This document shows positions 25,845 to 32,380 of a DNA stretch of 64,000 nucleotides, piece by piece. Origin of the DNA: a virus; IMG/VR virus record IMGVR_UViG_3300044800_000040, positions 1-64,000 of that record, one strand, 5' to 3'. A model generated the notes under the pieces. The model ran no database searches. It saw only the letters and a program-made list of their open reading frames with translations, and was not told the DNA's origin. The position numbers and the translations under genes are program-made. The number at the start of each line of letters is the position of its first letter. Within the stretch, counting starts at the first letter, position 1.

Positions 25845-27155
25845 CTACTGCTCCTCAACGGCCATGATGTAGTCGAGGATGGCCTCGCTGAACCCGTCCA
25901 CGTGGTGCCAGGGACCGTAGCCGACGCCGTGGGTGTTGGTCGCCACGTTGACCATGTAGTTGCGGCCGCACTTGGGCGAGCCCACCACGCCATGACTCTG
26001 CTCGTCGGTGAACACGATCAGGCGGTCCCAGGTGGTGTGCTGCTCGAGCCCGCCCAGCGCGGTACCGAGGTACGTGCCCTCGTGCGACTGGCTCTGCACG
26101 ATGCTGTCACGCAGCGCGAAGCCCCGGCGCGGGGGCACCTGGCAGAGCTGCATCGAGAACGTGTAGACCTCGATGTCGTCGGACAGCTCGCGGGCCAGCA
26201 CAGCCAGGCCGCAGGCGGCATCCATGCGGGTCATGTCGCTCTTGTTGCTGATGGGGTGGTCCATGGAGCCGGACACGTCGATCAGCAGCACAGTCTTGCC
26301 CGGCAGGTTGACCTTGTCGCCCAGGCAGCGGTACATAGCCTGCTCCAACTCGGGCTCCAGGGCCGGGGCGTAGCGGGCAGCGGCGATGAAGCGGAAGGGC
26401 AGCACACGCTCGGTCTTCATGTTGAGCAAGCCCTGGCGGATGGCGTCGCGGTCGACCCCGGCCTGTTCCATGTTGCGGAGGTTGCGCAGCAGGGCGAGCG
26501 CCCCCAGCTTGCCCTCGGACAGCAGGCGCGTCCAGATGGCCTTCTTGTCGGTACCGCCAGCGGACAGGGCCACTTCCCAGGTGTCGGGGATGGCGAGCTG
26601 CCCGTCGACGAGGCGCTTCCAGACTTCCGCCTGCACAGCGTCCTTGGGTTTGGCATGGACGAGGAACAGCACGTCACGCAGCTTGACCGCGTTGTCTCGG
26701 TTGTACTTGGCCAGGGCGTACTCGTCGAACTTGGTGAACGCACGCGCAAGGCCCTTCTTGACCTGGGCGGACAGCTTGCACCGTCCAGCCGACCAGTACA
26801 GCGACAGGAACTCGGTGAGCTCGTCAGGGCGCTGGATGATCTGTGCCAGGGTGTCCGCCACCAGGCCCTTGTGATTGGGCAGGTAGGCCATGATGCGCGC
26901 AATCATCAACGGAGCGTGACGCAGCTTCATCTTGGTACGGGCTTCCACCGCCATGCTCTGCACAGTCACCGGGTCGACCAGGGGCACGAGCTTGGCAAGG
27001 CGTTCGGTGATGGACAGACCGTCCTCGTAGAAGGTGTTCTCCCACAACATGCAGGCCATCAGCGTCCGGCGCAGTTGCAGCTCGGCATTGATGCGCTTGG
27101 CGGGGGCTCCTTCGTGGGTGCGGATGGGCTGGACGGGGAGGTTGGTGCGGGCCAT
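25845..27155 (-). CDS. rsr: Ro60/Rsr, TROVE-vWA RNA-binding protein
   Basis: This 436-residue protein has a helical TROVE ring (residues about 20-250) with the family block 'KLSAQVKKGLARAF' near residue 127, followed by 'YALAKYNRD', and a C-terminal von Willebrand A domain with the MIDAS motif 'LLIDVSGSM' near residue 288 and 'FTDEQS' near 380. Ro60 proteins bind misfolded RNAs and Y RNAs; in bacteria Rsr with a Y RNA can gate a nuclease such as PNPase. AAGGAG before the ATG at 27155 fixes the start. A longer in-frame TTG start would read through the Y-RNA array and is rejected. It is shorter than cellular Ro60 (about 530 residues). Homologues are known from some mycobacteriophages. Confidence 0.92.
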   Translation of the reverse strand: MARTNLPVQPIRTHEGAPAKRINAELQLRRTLMACMLWENTFYEDGLSITERLAKLVPLVDPVTVQSMAVEARTKMKLRHAPLMIARIMAYLPNHKGLVADTLAQIIQRPDELTEFLSLYWSAGRCKLSAQVKKGLARAFTKFDEYALAKYNRDNAVKLRDVLFLVHAKPKDAVQAEVWKRLVDGQLAIPDTWEVALSAGGTDKKAIWTRLLSEGKLGALALLRNLRNMEQAGVDRDAIRQGLLNMKTERVLPFRFIAAARYAPALEPELEQAMYRCLGDKVNLPGKTVLLIDVSGSMDHPISNKSDMTRMDAACGLAVLARELSDDIEVYTFSMQLCQVPPRRGFALRDSIVQSQSHEGTYLGTALGGLEQHTTWDRLIVFTDEQSHGVVGSPKCGRNYMVNVATNTHGVGYGPWHHVDGFSEAILDYIMAVEEQ

Positions 27156-27176
27156 AGCAGGCTCCTTGGGTAAGAG

Positions 27177-27240
27177 GTCCGGGAACAGGCGGCGGCAGTG
27201 ATGTTCTAGCACGAAGTAACTGCAACCTTCACCACGGAAC
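27177..27240 (-). ncRNA. Y-RNA-like element Y4 (next to the Ro60 start)
   Basis: On the minus strand GUUCCG (27240-27235) pairs with CGGAC (27181-27177) with one bulged U. Inside are the shared 5' box UGGUGAAG....UACUUC (27234-27213) and the shared 3' box CGCCUGUUCC (27191-27182). The inner loop is short. It ends 21 bases before the Ro60 start codon, so Ro60 binding here could also control translation of its own gene. Confidence 0.65.
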
Positions 27241-27249
27241 ACAAAGGCA

Positions 27250-27364
27250 AGATCTGGGAACGAGCGGGGTGTGAGTACCGGCTTTCGCCGGGTGCGGTCG
27301 TCTCCGAGCCGCGACGCTCCCGAAGGAGCGGGCAGATGTATCACAACCCTATCACCACAGATCT
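27250..27364 (-). ncRNA. Y-RNA-like element Y3 (two-hairpin module)
   Basis: AGAUCUG (27364-27358) pairs perfectly with CAGAUCU (27256-27250). The 5' box is a variant, UGGUGAUAGGG....ACAUC, in which GAU/AUC replaces GAAG/CUUC pairing; the 3' box CGCUCGUUCC (27266-27257) is exact. The insert holds GCUCC-UUCG-GGAGC and CCGGC-GAAA-GCCGG hairpins instead of a tRNA-like fold. This would give a Y RNA with a different effector module. Confidence 0.65.
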
Positions 27365-27374
27365 GAAAGAGCGA

Positions 27375-27507
27375 AGTCGGGGAACAAGCGATCAAGGCAT
27401 TTTTCCAGCTGCTCTACCAGTTGAGCTACGGGTGCCGAAGCTCCCGACGGGATTTGAACCCGTGACCAACTGTTCCGATGAAGTAGCCCTGGTCTTCACC
27501 ACCGACT
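27375..27507 (-). ncRNA. yrlA: YrlA-like Y RNA Y2 with a permuted tRNA-like domain
   Basis: AGUCGG (27507-27502) pairs with CCGACU (27380-27375). After the 5' box (27500-27480) comes a T-arm (ACGGG, loop UUCAAAU, CCCGU; 27463-27447), then CGGGAGC-UUCG-GCACCCG, an acceptor-like stem closed by a tetraloop (27446-27429), then UA and a D-arm (GCUC, AACUGGUA, GAGC; 27426-27411). The order T-arm, acceptor, D-arm is circularly permuted from a tRNA. The anticodon-stem position (AGCUG with CAGUU) leads back to the closing stem. This is the known design of bacterial YrlA RNAs. Confidence 0.88.
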
Positions 27508-27517
27508 GAAAACTGTT

Positions 27518-27582
27518 GACGGAGGAACGAGCGGTTCGCGGTGTATTTCCCCAAGAAGTAGCCGCGGCCTTCACCATCCGTC
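27518..27582 (-). ncRNA. Y-RNA-like element Y1 (first of the array)
   Basis: GACGGA (27582-27577) pairs perfectly with UCCGUC (27523-27518). It contains the 5' box UGGUGAAGGCC..GGCUACUUC (27576-27555) and the 3' box CGCUCGUUCC (27533-27524) with only a short insert. Its first base is 9 bases after the TATAAT box, so it should form the 5' end of the primary transcript. Confidence 0.7.
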
Positions 27583-27590
27583 GAGGACCT

Positions 27591-27596
27591 ATTATA
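27591..27596 (-). promoter_or_regulatory. Promoter -10 box (GCGTATAAT) of the Y-RNA/Ro60 unit
   Basis: Minus-strand TATAAT lies in GCGTATAATAGG and overlaps the TAA stop of the upstream gene. The expected start, 6-9 bases downstream, coincides with the first base of Y1 (27582). A CTTGTT 16 bases upstream is a weak -35 candidate. The GCG extension recurs at other gene junctions in this arm. Confidence 0.7.
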
Positions 27597-27804
27597 CGCC
27601 AAGACCCCCGTGAACAAGATGCTTGAGACGCTGATCGACGAGCCAGATGAAGTGATCAACGTGGACGGGGTTGTACTGCTTCTGCTTGGACAGACGATAG
27701 ATCCACTCGCGCGTGTTGTCGAGGTGCTCTGCAGTCTTGCAGGAGCAGATCACTCGACCGAGCCGGCCCTGGATGGGCTGCGGGATGTCTTGGTGCATGG
27801 GCAT
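27592..27804 (-). CDS. Hypothetical 70-residue protein
   Basis: This protein starts at an ATG preceded by AAGGAGG. It contains 'GRVICSCKTAEHLDNTREWI' and 'HVDHFIWLVDQRL', suggesting a compact helical domain with one Cys pair. No family is recognised. Its stop codon is part of the Y-RNA promoter, so it ends exactly where the Ro60 transcription unit begins. Confidence 0.6.
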   Translation of the reverse strand: MPMHQDIPQPIQGRLGRVICSCKTAEHLDNTREWIYRLSKQKQYNPVHVDHFIWLVDQRLKHLVHGGLGV

Positions 27805-27816
27805 GGTGGACCTCCT

Positions 27817-28275
27817 TCAAAAGTTGAGAGGGTCATACGCATCCGCTACGTGCTCCTCCCCCGTCTCGGCAATGTACTTGTCGAGGAACTTGCTCTTGCA
27901 CTTCTTGCAGCGGTACTCCCCATCGGTGACCTTCTTGCAGTCAACGCAACGGCAGCTGATCACCTTGGCGTACACGCTCTTCTTCTCACCCCTGCACTCC
28001 AGGCACGTGTCGTGCGGTTGGAGCTGGGCATTGAGGAACTCACTGACCGGGCGGTATGACCGGCACCCAGGACAGCGGCGCACATGGCGCTCCCGGTTCT
28101 TGTCCGGGTTGGACAGGGTGGCCTGCCAGTTGAGGTACTTGCCGAAGTGTTTGTGGTTGCAGAACTTGGCGCGGCGTGCCCTCGTGCCCCGGACGTACCA
28201 GACACGCCCACACCAGAGGCACTCACATAGAAATCGCGTGCGCCGAGGGCGCTTGGCATCGCTCACATCAGTCAC
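27817..28275 (-). CDS. Multi-zinc-finger protein
   Basis: This 152-residue basic protein starts at GTG with GGAG upstream. It has at least four Cys clusters: CECLWC, RCPGC, CLEC, and C-x-C-x2-C (SCRCVDC) followed by YRCKKC. This resembles phage recombination endonuclease VII-like or HNH-adjacent zinc ribbons, but I see no HNH residues in order. It lies next to recombination genes and may bind nucleic acid. Confidence 0.6.
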   Translation of the reverse strand: MTDVSDAKRPRRTRFLCECLWCGRVWYVRGTRARRAKFCNHKHFGKYLNWQATLSNPDKNRERHVRRCPGCRSYRPVSEFLNAQLQPHDTCLECRGEKKSVYAKVISCRCVDCKKVTDGEYRCKKCKSKFLDKYIAETGEEHVADAYDPLNF

Positions 28276-28286
28276 GCTGCACTCCG

Positions 28287-28901
28287 CTAGGCTACATCGA
28301 CGTCAGCTGTCACCACCCCAGACCTCACCTTGAACACCCGGTCAGCCGCTTCGACGATGCCGGGCAGGTGTGAGATCATGATTATCTGAAGATGTAGTTG
28401 CTTGGCAAGCCCCCGCAACATCTCGGCGCATGCCTGGTGCAGATCGGTGCTCACGAACTTGAAGGGCTCATCGAGGATGATCACCGGGCGCGAACGGCTC
28501 AACGCCCAGAAGGCCATGCGCAGAGCCAGGCTGGCCACGTCCAGGGGTCCACCTCCGGAGCTGGTCATGGGGTCGAGGTGTGTCATGTTGCCCCGCGCGA
28601 AGTACAGGTCGCACTCCACCCGACCACGCCTGTCCACGAACTCCACCTTGAACTCGTAGGGGTCCGGGAACACGGCCGCCAGGGCGGAGCTGACCAGGGA
28701 GGACAGATGCACTTCGAGCTGTTGCTGGGTCATGCGCGCCGCTTCCTGCACGACGGTCTTGGCCTGGGCGAGCGTCTGGACCTCCGCCTCGGCCGAGTCC
28801 GCCAGAGCCTGGGCCTTGGCCCTCTGCTCCTGCCAGGACTGCAAGTCCGCACGCATGCGGGAGACCCTGCGCCGCAGGACGGCTATGCGTTCGATTGGCA
28901 T
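28287..28901 (-). CDS. SbcC/gp46-like ATPase, C-terminal half
   Basis: This 204-residue protein begins with a coiled coil (residues 5-60) and then carries the ABC signature region 'SSGGGPLDVASLALRMAF' near residue 115 and the Walker B 'VIILDEPFK' near 140, then the D-loop and 'MISHLPG' switch His. It has no Walker A. The matching N-terminal half with Walker A is a separate gene at 31452. The two should assemble into one SbcC/Rad50-type ATPase that works with the SbcD protein between them. Confidence 0.85.
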   Translation of the reverse strand: MPIERIAVLRRRVSRMRADLQSWQEQRAKAQALADSAEAEVQTLAQAKTVVQEAARMTQQQLEVHLSSLVSSALAAVFPDPYEFKVEFVDRRGRVECDLYFARGNMTHLDPMTSSGGGPLDVASLALRMAFWALSRSRPVIILDEPFKFVSTDLHQACAEMLRGLAKQLHLQIIMISHLPGIVEAADRVFKVRSGVVTADVDVA

Positions 28902-29134
28902 GCCGCCTCCAGCTGCTCCACCTCGTTGATGAGCTCCTCCTCGAGGGTGTGCTGGCGGGTCTCCAGCTTGTCCAGTTCCTTGTTCGCAGCAGTGATGGTC
29001 TTGAAGCCGAGCTCCTCCAGCGTCTTCATGCCGGCATCGAGTTCACCCTGGGCCCGGTCCATGTCTCGCTGGGCGGTGCGTTCCAGTTCTTCAAGTTGCT
29101 TGAGACGCCGCAGGGCGTCGTTCACGTCAGACAT
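28883..29134 (-). CDS. Coiled-coil protein of the SbcCD module
   Basis: This 83-residue protein is almost entirely a predicted coiled coil (DALRRLKQLEELERTAQRD through the Leu/Glu heptads). It overlaps the C-terminal SbcC half by 19 bases and the SbcD gene by 8. It may supply part of the Rad50-like arm missing from the split halves. No zinc hook (CxxC) is present. Confidence 0.6.
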   Translation of the reverse strand: MSDVNDALRRLKQLEELERTAQRDMDRAQGELDAGMKTLEELGFKTITAANKELDKLETRQHTLEEELINEVEQLEAACQSNA

Positions 29135-30098
29135 GACTCATCGCCTCCTCAATGAAAGGTTCGACGCGCTTGCGTTCCTCTGTGGGCAGGCTGTGCAGTA
29201 CGCGGTGCAGGTTGTCCTTGAAGTTGGTGCCGGCTTCCTGGCCGGAGGTGAGGTTTTCGATGAACAGCTCCAGGCGTTCGTTGCGCTCTGCCAGCAGCTC
29301 GGCCCGGTCAACGTCGAAGACCCTGGCAGCGGGTTCGCAGGGGATCCAATGCCGGGTGAGTTCCCGGTGGTAGGAGTCCCAGACGTAGGCGCGGGGGCGG
29401 TGGTCGATTTGGTCGATGCTGGAGCGCATGAGGGAGCCGCAATTCACCACGTGCCTGTTCTTCACGGAGACAGTGAATGCCTTGTGGTTGTCGCCACACA
29501 CCCAGAGGTCCACCGTTGGGTAGTCCTCGAGCAGCGTGCGCGCATCGAGGTTGCCCTCCTGGCCCTCCCAGAGCTTGCCGGAGTTGGTGGTCATGGCGTG
29601 CATGATCACAACGTGCGGACGGTTGGGGTACTGGGTGAACGTCAGGTGCTCCATCTCGTCCGGGGTGGGTAGGGTGCATCCCCAGGCACGGAACAGGATC
29701 GCGATGTCGTGGGTCGGCACGAACTCCAGACCAGACTCGGCACTGATGGTGACCTGCCCGGACATGGTCTCGTTGAGGAGCCCTGCCGGGGTGTTCACCA
29801 GGGACAGGTTGTGAAAGTGGGTGTCGTGCTGGCCCAGGGTCGTGTAGATGTGGACGTTTGTGGGGGTCAGCAACTTCACGAGACGGGTCACAACCTCGTA
29901 CGATGCCCTGGGGGAGTCAACGAGGTCTCCTGGCTGCATAAGACCGGGGCATGATTCGCCGTCCTCCTTGGCAACCCTGGTTGCCAGGTCGAGCAGGAAC
30001 TTGAGCTTGCCCAGGGCAGTGCCAAGATAGTCCGCATCTGTGCGGAAACGGGGACGCCTGTCAGTGAGGTGCAGGTCACCAGCAAGTACGAACCTCAT
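29127..30098 (-). CDS. SbcD/gp47-like nuclease (Mre11 family)
   Basis: This 323-residue metallophosphatase has motif I 'LAGDLHLTD' at residue 5, motif II 'MQPGDLVDSP' near 55, motif III 'LGQHDTHF' near 90 (Gln where GNHD is usual), a His motif 'VIMHAMTTN' near 165 and 'VCGDNHKAF' near 205. With the split SbcC halves it should form the recombination nuclease that processes DNA ends, as T4 gp46/gp47. It starts at the ATG of an ATGA overlap. Confidence 0.85.
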   Translation of the reverse strand: MRFVLAGDLHLTDRRPRFRTDADYLGTALGKLKFLLDLATRVAKEDGESCPGLMQPGDLVDSPRASYEVVTRLVKLLTPTNVHIYTTLGQHDTHFHNLSLVNTPAGLLNETMSGQVTISAESGLEFVPTHDIAILFRAWGCTLPTPDEMEHLTFTQYPNRPHVVIMHAMTTNSGKLWEGQEGNLDARTLLEDYPTVDLWVCGDNHKAFTVSVKNRHVVNCGSLMRSSIDQIDHRPRAYVWDSYHRELTRHWIPCEPAARVFDVDRAELLAERNERLELFIENLTSGQEAGTNFKDNLHRVLHSLPTEERKRVEPFIEEAMSHV

Positions 30099-30316
30099 GA
30101 CTTCTCCGAGTGCCCGTTCGGGTTGTTGATGGTGGTGCCGTTCATCTTGCCGAGCGTGGCCGCTTTGATAAACTCACCGCACCAATCGAATGGGGAGACG
30201 CATGGGAAGTGGTAATCCTTATGCGGCGGGTATCTGCGACAGATACCCCGGTCGTTTATCATGGTCCGTCCATCGTAGTATTGGCAGTCTTTGCACTGCT
30301 GCTCACACGGTCCCAT
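30095..30316 (-). CDS. Cys-rich small protein
   Basis: This 73-residue protein has C-x3-C-x2-C (CEQQCKDC), a Cys before RRYPP and the 'FPCVSPFDWCGEF' end typical of small phage zinc-binding proteins with 'DWCGEFK' motifs. AGGGAGG lies before the start. The function is unknown. Confidence 0.65.
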   Translation of the reverse strand: MGPCEQQCKDCQYYDGRTMINDRGICRRYPPHKDYHFPCVSPFDWCGEFIKAATLGKMNGTTINNPNGHSEKS

Positions 30317-30337
30317 TTCTTTCCTCCTCCCTACTGA

Positions 30338-30616
30338 CTACAGATCAGCCGCAGCGAGGGCGGCTTTGTACGTGGCGCGAAGTTCCATGTACGCAGGATT
30401 CCACGGTACGGTGACACACGCATCTATCATGTCAAACGCCAATTCCTGCACCTCCACCAGCCACTCCAACGCCTCGCACCGCTCCCGGCATGAGGCGAGG
30501 GAGGAGCGGAGGGCGGCGTTTTCCCTTGATTCGGACTGCAAAAGTGCGCACGTCCCCGTCAGCCCCGAGTGTTCGTGCCACGCGACTCCGCAAGCTCCGC
30601 AAAATTCAGTTGCCAT
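30338..30616 (-). CDS. Hypothetical small Cys-containing protein
   Basis: This 92-residue protein starts at an ATG whose ribosome-binding site (GGGGGAG) is formed by the last codons of the gene before it. It has FCGAC near the start, then a helix 'SESRENAALRSSL' and two more Cys. It resembles the fragment at 30959, which has 'RENTAALRATF'. The small genes here form a chain of accessory proteins. Confidence 0.55.
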   Translation of the reverse strand: MATEFCGACGVAWHEHSGLTGTCALLQSESRENAALRSSLASCRERCEALEWLVEVQELAFDMIDACVTVPWNPAYMELRATYKAALAAADL

Positions 30617-30617
30617 G

Positions 30618-30794
30618 CTACTCCCCCTCGGACTTGTTACATTCCCGGCATAGTGATTCATCGGTTTCCCTCGTCTGGTCAGAATCGGGCCAAATCTGCC
30701 GATGAATTGCGGCCCCTGATTCAAGGTCAGCGAAGGGTATGTATCTCCCGCACTCGTCGCAGCGGGGACATGTTTCTTTCTGCTTCCAAGACAT
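30618..30794 (-). CDS. Short zinc-finger protein
   Basis: This 58-residue protein (MSWKQKETCPRCDECGRY) has C-x2-C-x2-C near the start and CREC at the end, a two-pair zinc ribbon. It starts after GGGGGAG, which encodes the Gly-Glu end of the upstream gene, and itself ends in Gly-Glu-stop over the next site. Confidence 0.6.
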   Translation of the reverse strand: MSWKQKETCPRCDECGRYIPFADLESGAAIHRQIWPDSDQTRETDESLCRECNKSEGE

Positions 30795-30795
30795 A

Positions 30796-30954
30796 CTACT
30801 CCCCCTCCGGCCACAGGTTTTTCATGTCTCGGATACAGGCATCCGCAGCGTCTCCCGAAAACTTCTGCAACGCAGCAATTGGGAGAAGCAGCCACCAGAT
30901 AGCGGCACATATAGCCCATCCGCATGCCACCAAAATAAGTGCAATGCTACGCAT
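30796..30954 (-). CDS. Small membrane protein
   Basis: This 52-residue protein begins MRSIALILVACGWAICAA and has one long or two short hydrophobic helices up to residue 27, then a charged tail. The same Shine-Dalgarno-encoded 'GE-stop' junction follows. It may be an inner membrane accessory or superinfection protein. Confidence 0.6.
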   Translation of the reverse strand: MRSIALILVACGWAICAAIWWLLLPIAALQKFSGDAADACIRDMKNLWPEGE

Positions 30955-30958
30955 GGTG

Positions 30959-31123
30959 TTACTCCCCCTTCGTCCGTCTGGACAGCTCAACATCAAATTC
31001 TTTAGCAGTTCTCACGAATGTGGCGCGCAATGCGGCAGTATTCTCACGCAGAACATCACGTTCAAGGCAGGAATTGCATGCGCGGAGAATCCGCTTACGG
31101 AGTCGATAACGGAGATTGCTGCG
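30959..31123 (-). CDS. C-terminal coding segment in a shifted frame
   Basis: A frame open from 31123 to TAA at 30959 reads as a credible protein end: 'RACNSCLERDVLRENTAAL' then 'TFVRTAKEFDVELSRRTKGE'. Its Lys-Gly-Glu-stop encodes the ribosome-binding site of the next gene, the same device as in the two following genes. No ATG or GTG suits as start. It may be reached by a minus-one shift from the 31012-31455 gene, or that gene may carry a recent indel. Confidence 0.4.
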   Translation of the reverse strand, partial: RSNLRYRLRKRILRACNSCLERDVLRENTAALRATFVRTAKEFDVELSRRTKGE

Positions 31124-31455
31124 TCAATGTCTATCGCAGGCAGCGGGGCGGGCTTGGCCTCCAACTGCGTGATGTAGGCCAGGAGGGTGTCGAGATCGTC
31201 AGACAGGCAGGTACTCCAACGCTTGGGCGCAAGCACAGGAAAGAATCCGTCACCGGTATCAATTTCACCTGTGCGGGCGTCTCCCGCAAGTCGCTCTATC
31301 GCCTCCCGCACTTCGGCGGGGGAGGGAACTGCACGGGGTCCTGCGTGCTTCGCGCAATACACGATTTCCTCAAGGTCGATGTCACAGTACCCGTCGCCGT
31401 CATTGTCCACGGACATGTGTACCATGCATCCACAGTCCATTTCATGCGTGCTCAT
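31012..31455 (-). CDS. Hypothetical Cys-rich protein with a doubtful C-terminus
   Basis: This protein of about 147 residues starts MSTHEMDCGCMVHMSVDND after GGAGG. The first 105 residues look genuine (DLEEIVYCAKHAGP, AEVREAIERLAGD, LDTLLAYITQLEAK). The last 35 residues are less protein-like and overlap the better coding segment in the shifted frame at 30959-31123. The true product may therefore be a frame-shifted chain. Confidence 0.5.
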   Translation of the reverse strand: MSTHEMDCGCMVHMSVDNDGDGYCDIDLEEIVYCAKHAGPRAVPSPAEVREAIERLAGDARTGEIDTGDGFFPVLAPKRWSTCLSDDLDTLLAYITQLEAKPAPLPAIDIDAAISVIDSVSGFSAHAIPALNVMFCVRILPHCAPHS

Positions 31456-32372
31456 ACGACCTCCAGGGGGCGCTTGCAGGTTGGGCAATATTTGATGCTC
31501 TTGCGCGCTGCCTCGATGGACTGCCGGATGTTGCGCAGCTCATCGCTGGCCTTGTCACGGCGTGCAGTTGCTTTGCTGATGTTGGACACGGACAGGGCCA
31601 GAGTTGACCTCGTGCTGATCACAGCAAGGAGATCCTCTCGCACGGCGACAGCGGTGCGCACGTCACCCAGACTGTCCATGGTACGCCTGGCACTGGTGAG
31701 CTTGTCCCTGGATTGCATCACCCGGCGCACAGCTCCGGACAGGTTGAAAATTGTGGTCGCCTGGGCGGTGATACGTTCCTGAAGACGTTCACACACCGCC
31801 AGCATCTTCTCGGCCTTGTCCACGTCCGGACTGGCGGCAATGCTGGCGTCCACATCCTGCACGATTTCGAGCTGTGCCGTGGCAAGAGTGCGTGCGCGAA
31901 CCTGGCGCGAGTTGAGCGCAGTGAAGACTCCATCGATCTCAAACCCGGCCAGGGCGTTGATGGCCTTGGCGACCTCGCCCGGAGGGCTATCCAGCATGAA
32001 CGGCCCTTCCCCTTGTTTCTGCATGCAGTAGGGGGACACGTGCAGCATGTCCTCGACCTGCTCGGGTACGTTGGTACCCACGGCGGCGAAGGGGGTGCCG
32101 TTCACGTCGTATGTGTTGGTGTTCCCCTTGCGCGAGCGTGTGATGTCCCCCTCGGGGGTGGTGACCTTCACCCAGACCGGCTCTCCCTTGGGTGCTCCCT
32201 CGCGGCGGTAGCCATCACCCCGCAGGTTGTTGAACAGCACCCAGCCCAGGGCACGCAGCACACTGGACTTGCCCTGGTCGGACGGCCCGGTGATCACGTT
32301 CACTCCTGGGTGTAGGTCGAGCGTGCTGTCCTTGTGCGCCTGGAAGTTCTGGAGGCGGATGCGGGTGAACAT
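31452..32372 (-). CDS. SbcC/gp46-like ATPase, N-terminal half
   Basis: This 306-residue protein begins MFTRIRLQNFQAHKDSTLDL and has Walker A 'GPSDQGKSS' near residue 34 and a Q-loop-like 'QKQGEGPFM' near 120, then a coiled coil from about 170 to the end with a CxxC (YCPTCKRP) at its C-terminus that matches a Rad50 zinc hook. So this half carries the first ATPase lobe, one arm and the hook; the other lobe is the gene at 28287. The zinc-hook end suggests that the split lies at the hook. Confidence 0.85.
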   Translation of the reverse strand: MFTRIRLQNFQAHKDSTLDLHPGVNVITGPSDQGKSSVLRALGWVLFNNLRGDGYRREGAPKGEPVWVKVTTPEGDITRSRKGNTNTYDVNGTPFAAVGTNVPEQVEDMLHVSPYCMQKQGEGPFMLDSPPGEVAKAINALAGFEIDGVFTALNSRQVRARTLATAQLEIVQDVDASIAASPDVDKAEKMLAVCERLQERITAQATTIFNLSGAVRRVMQSRDKLTSARRTMDSLGDVRTAVAVREDLLAVISTRSTLALSVSNISKATARRDKASDELRNIRQSIEAARKSIKYCPTCKRPLEVV

Positions 32373-32380
32373 GGGGGCTC

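Noticed and set aside
27156-27395. An 80-residue N-terminal extension of Ro60 from a TTG codon
   Set aside because: It would translate the Y3 and Y4 stem-loops, has no family similarity, and the ATG at 27155 has a strong AAGGAG.
27411-27463. An ordinary tRNA gene
   Set aside because: The T-arm precedes the acceptor-like stem and D-arm, and a UUCG loop closes the acceptor, so no free 3' end or anticodon loop can form. It fits a Y RNA instead.
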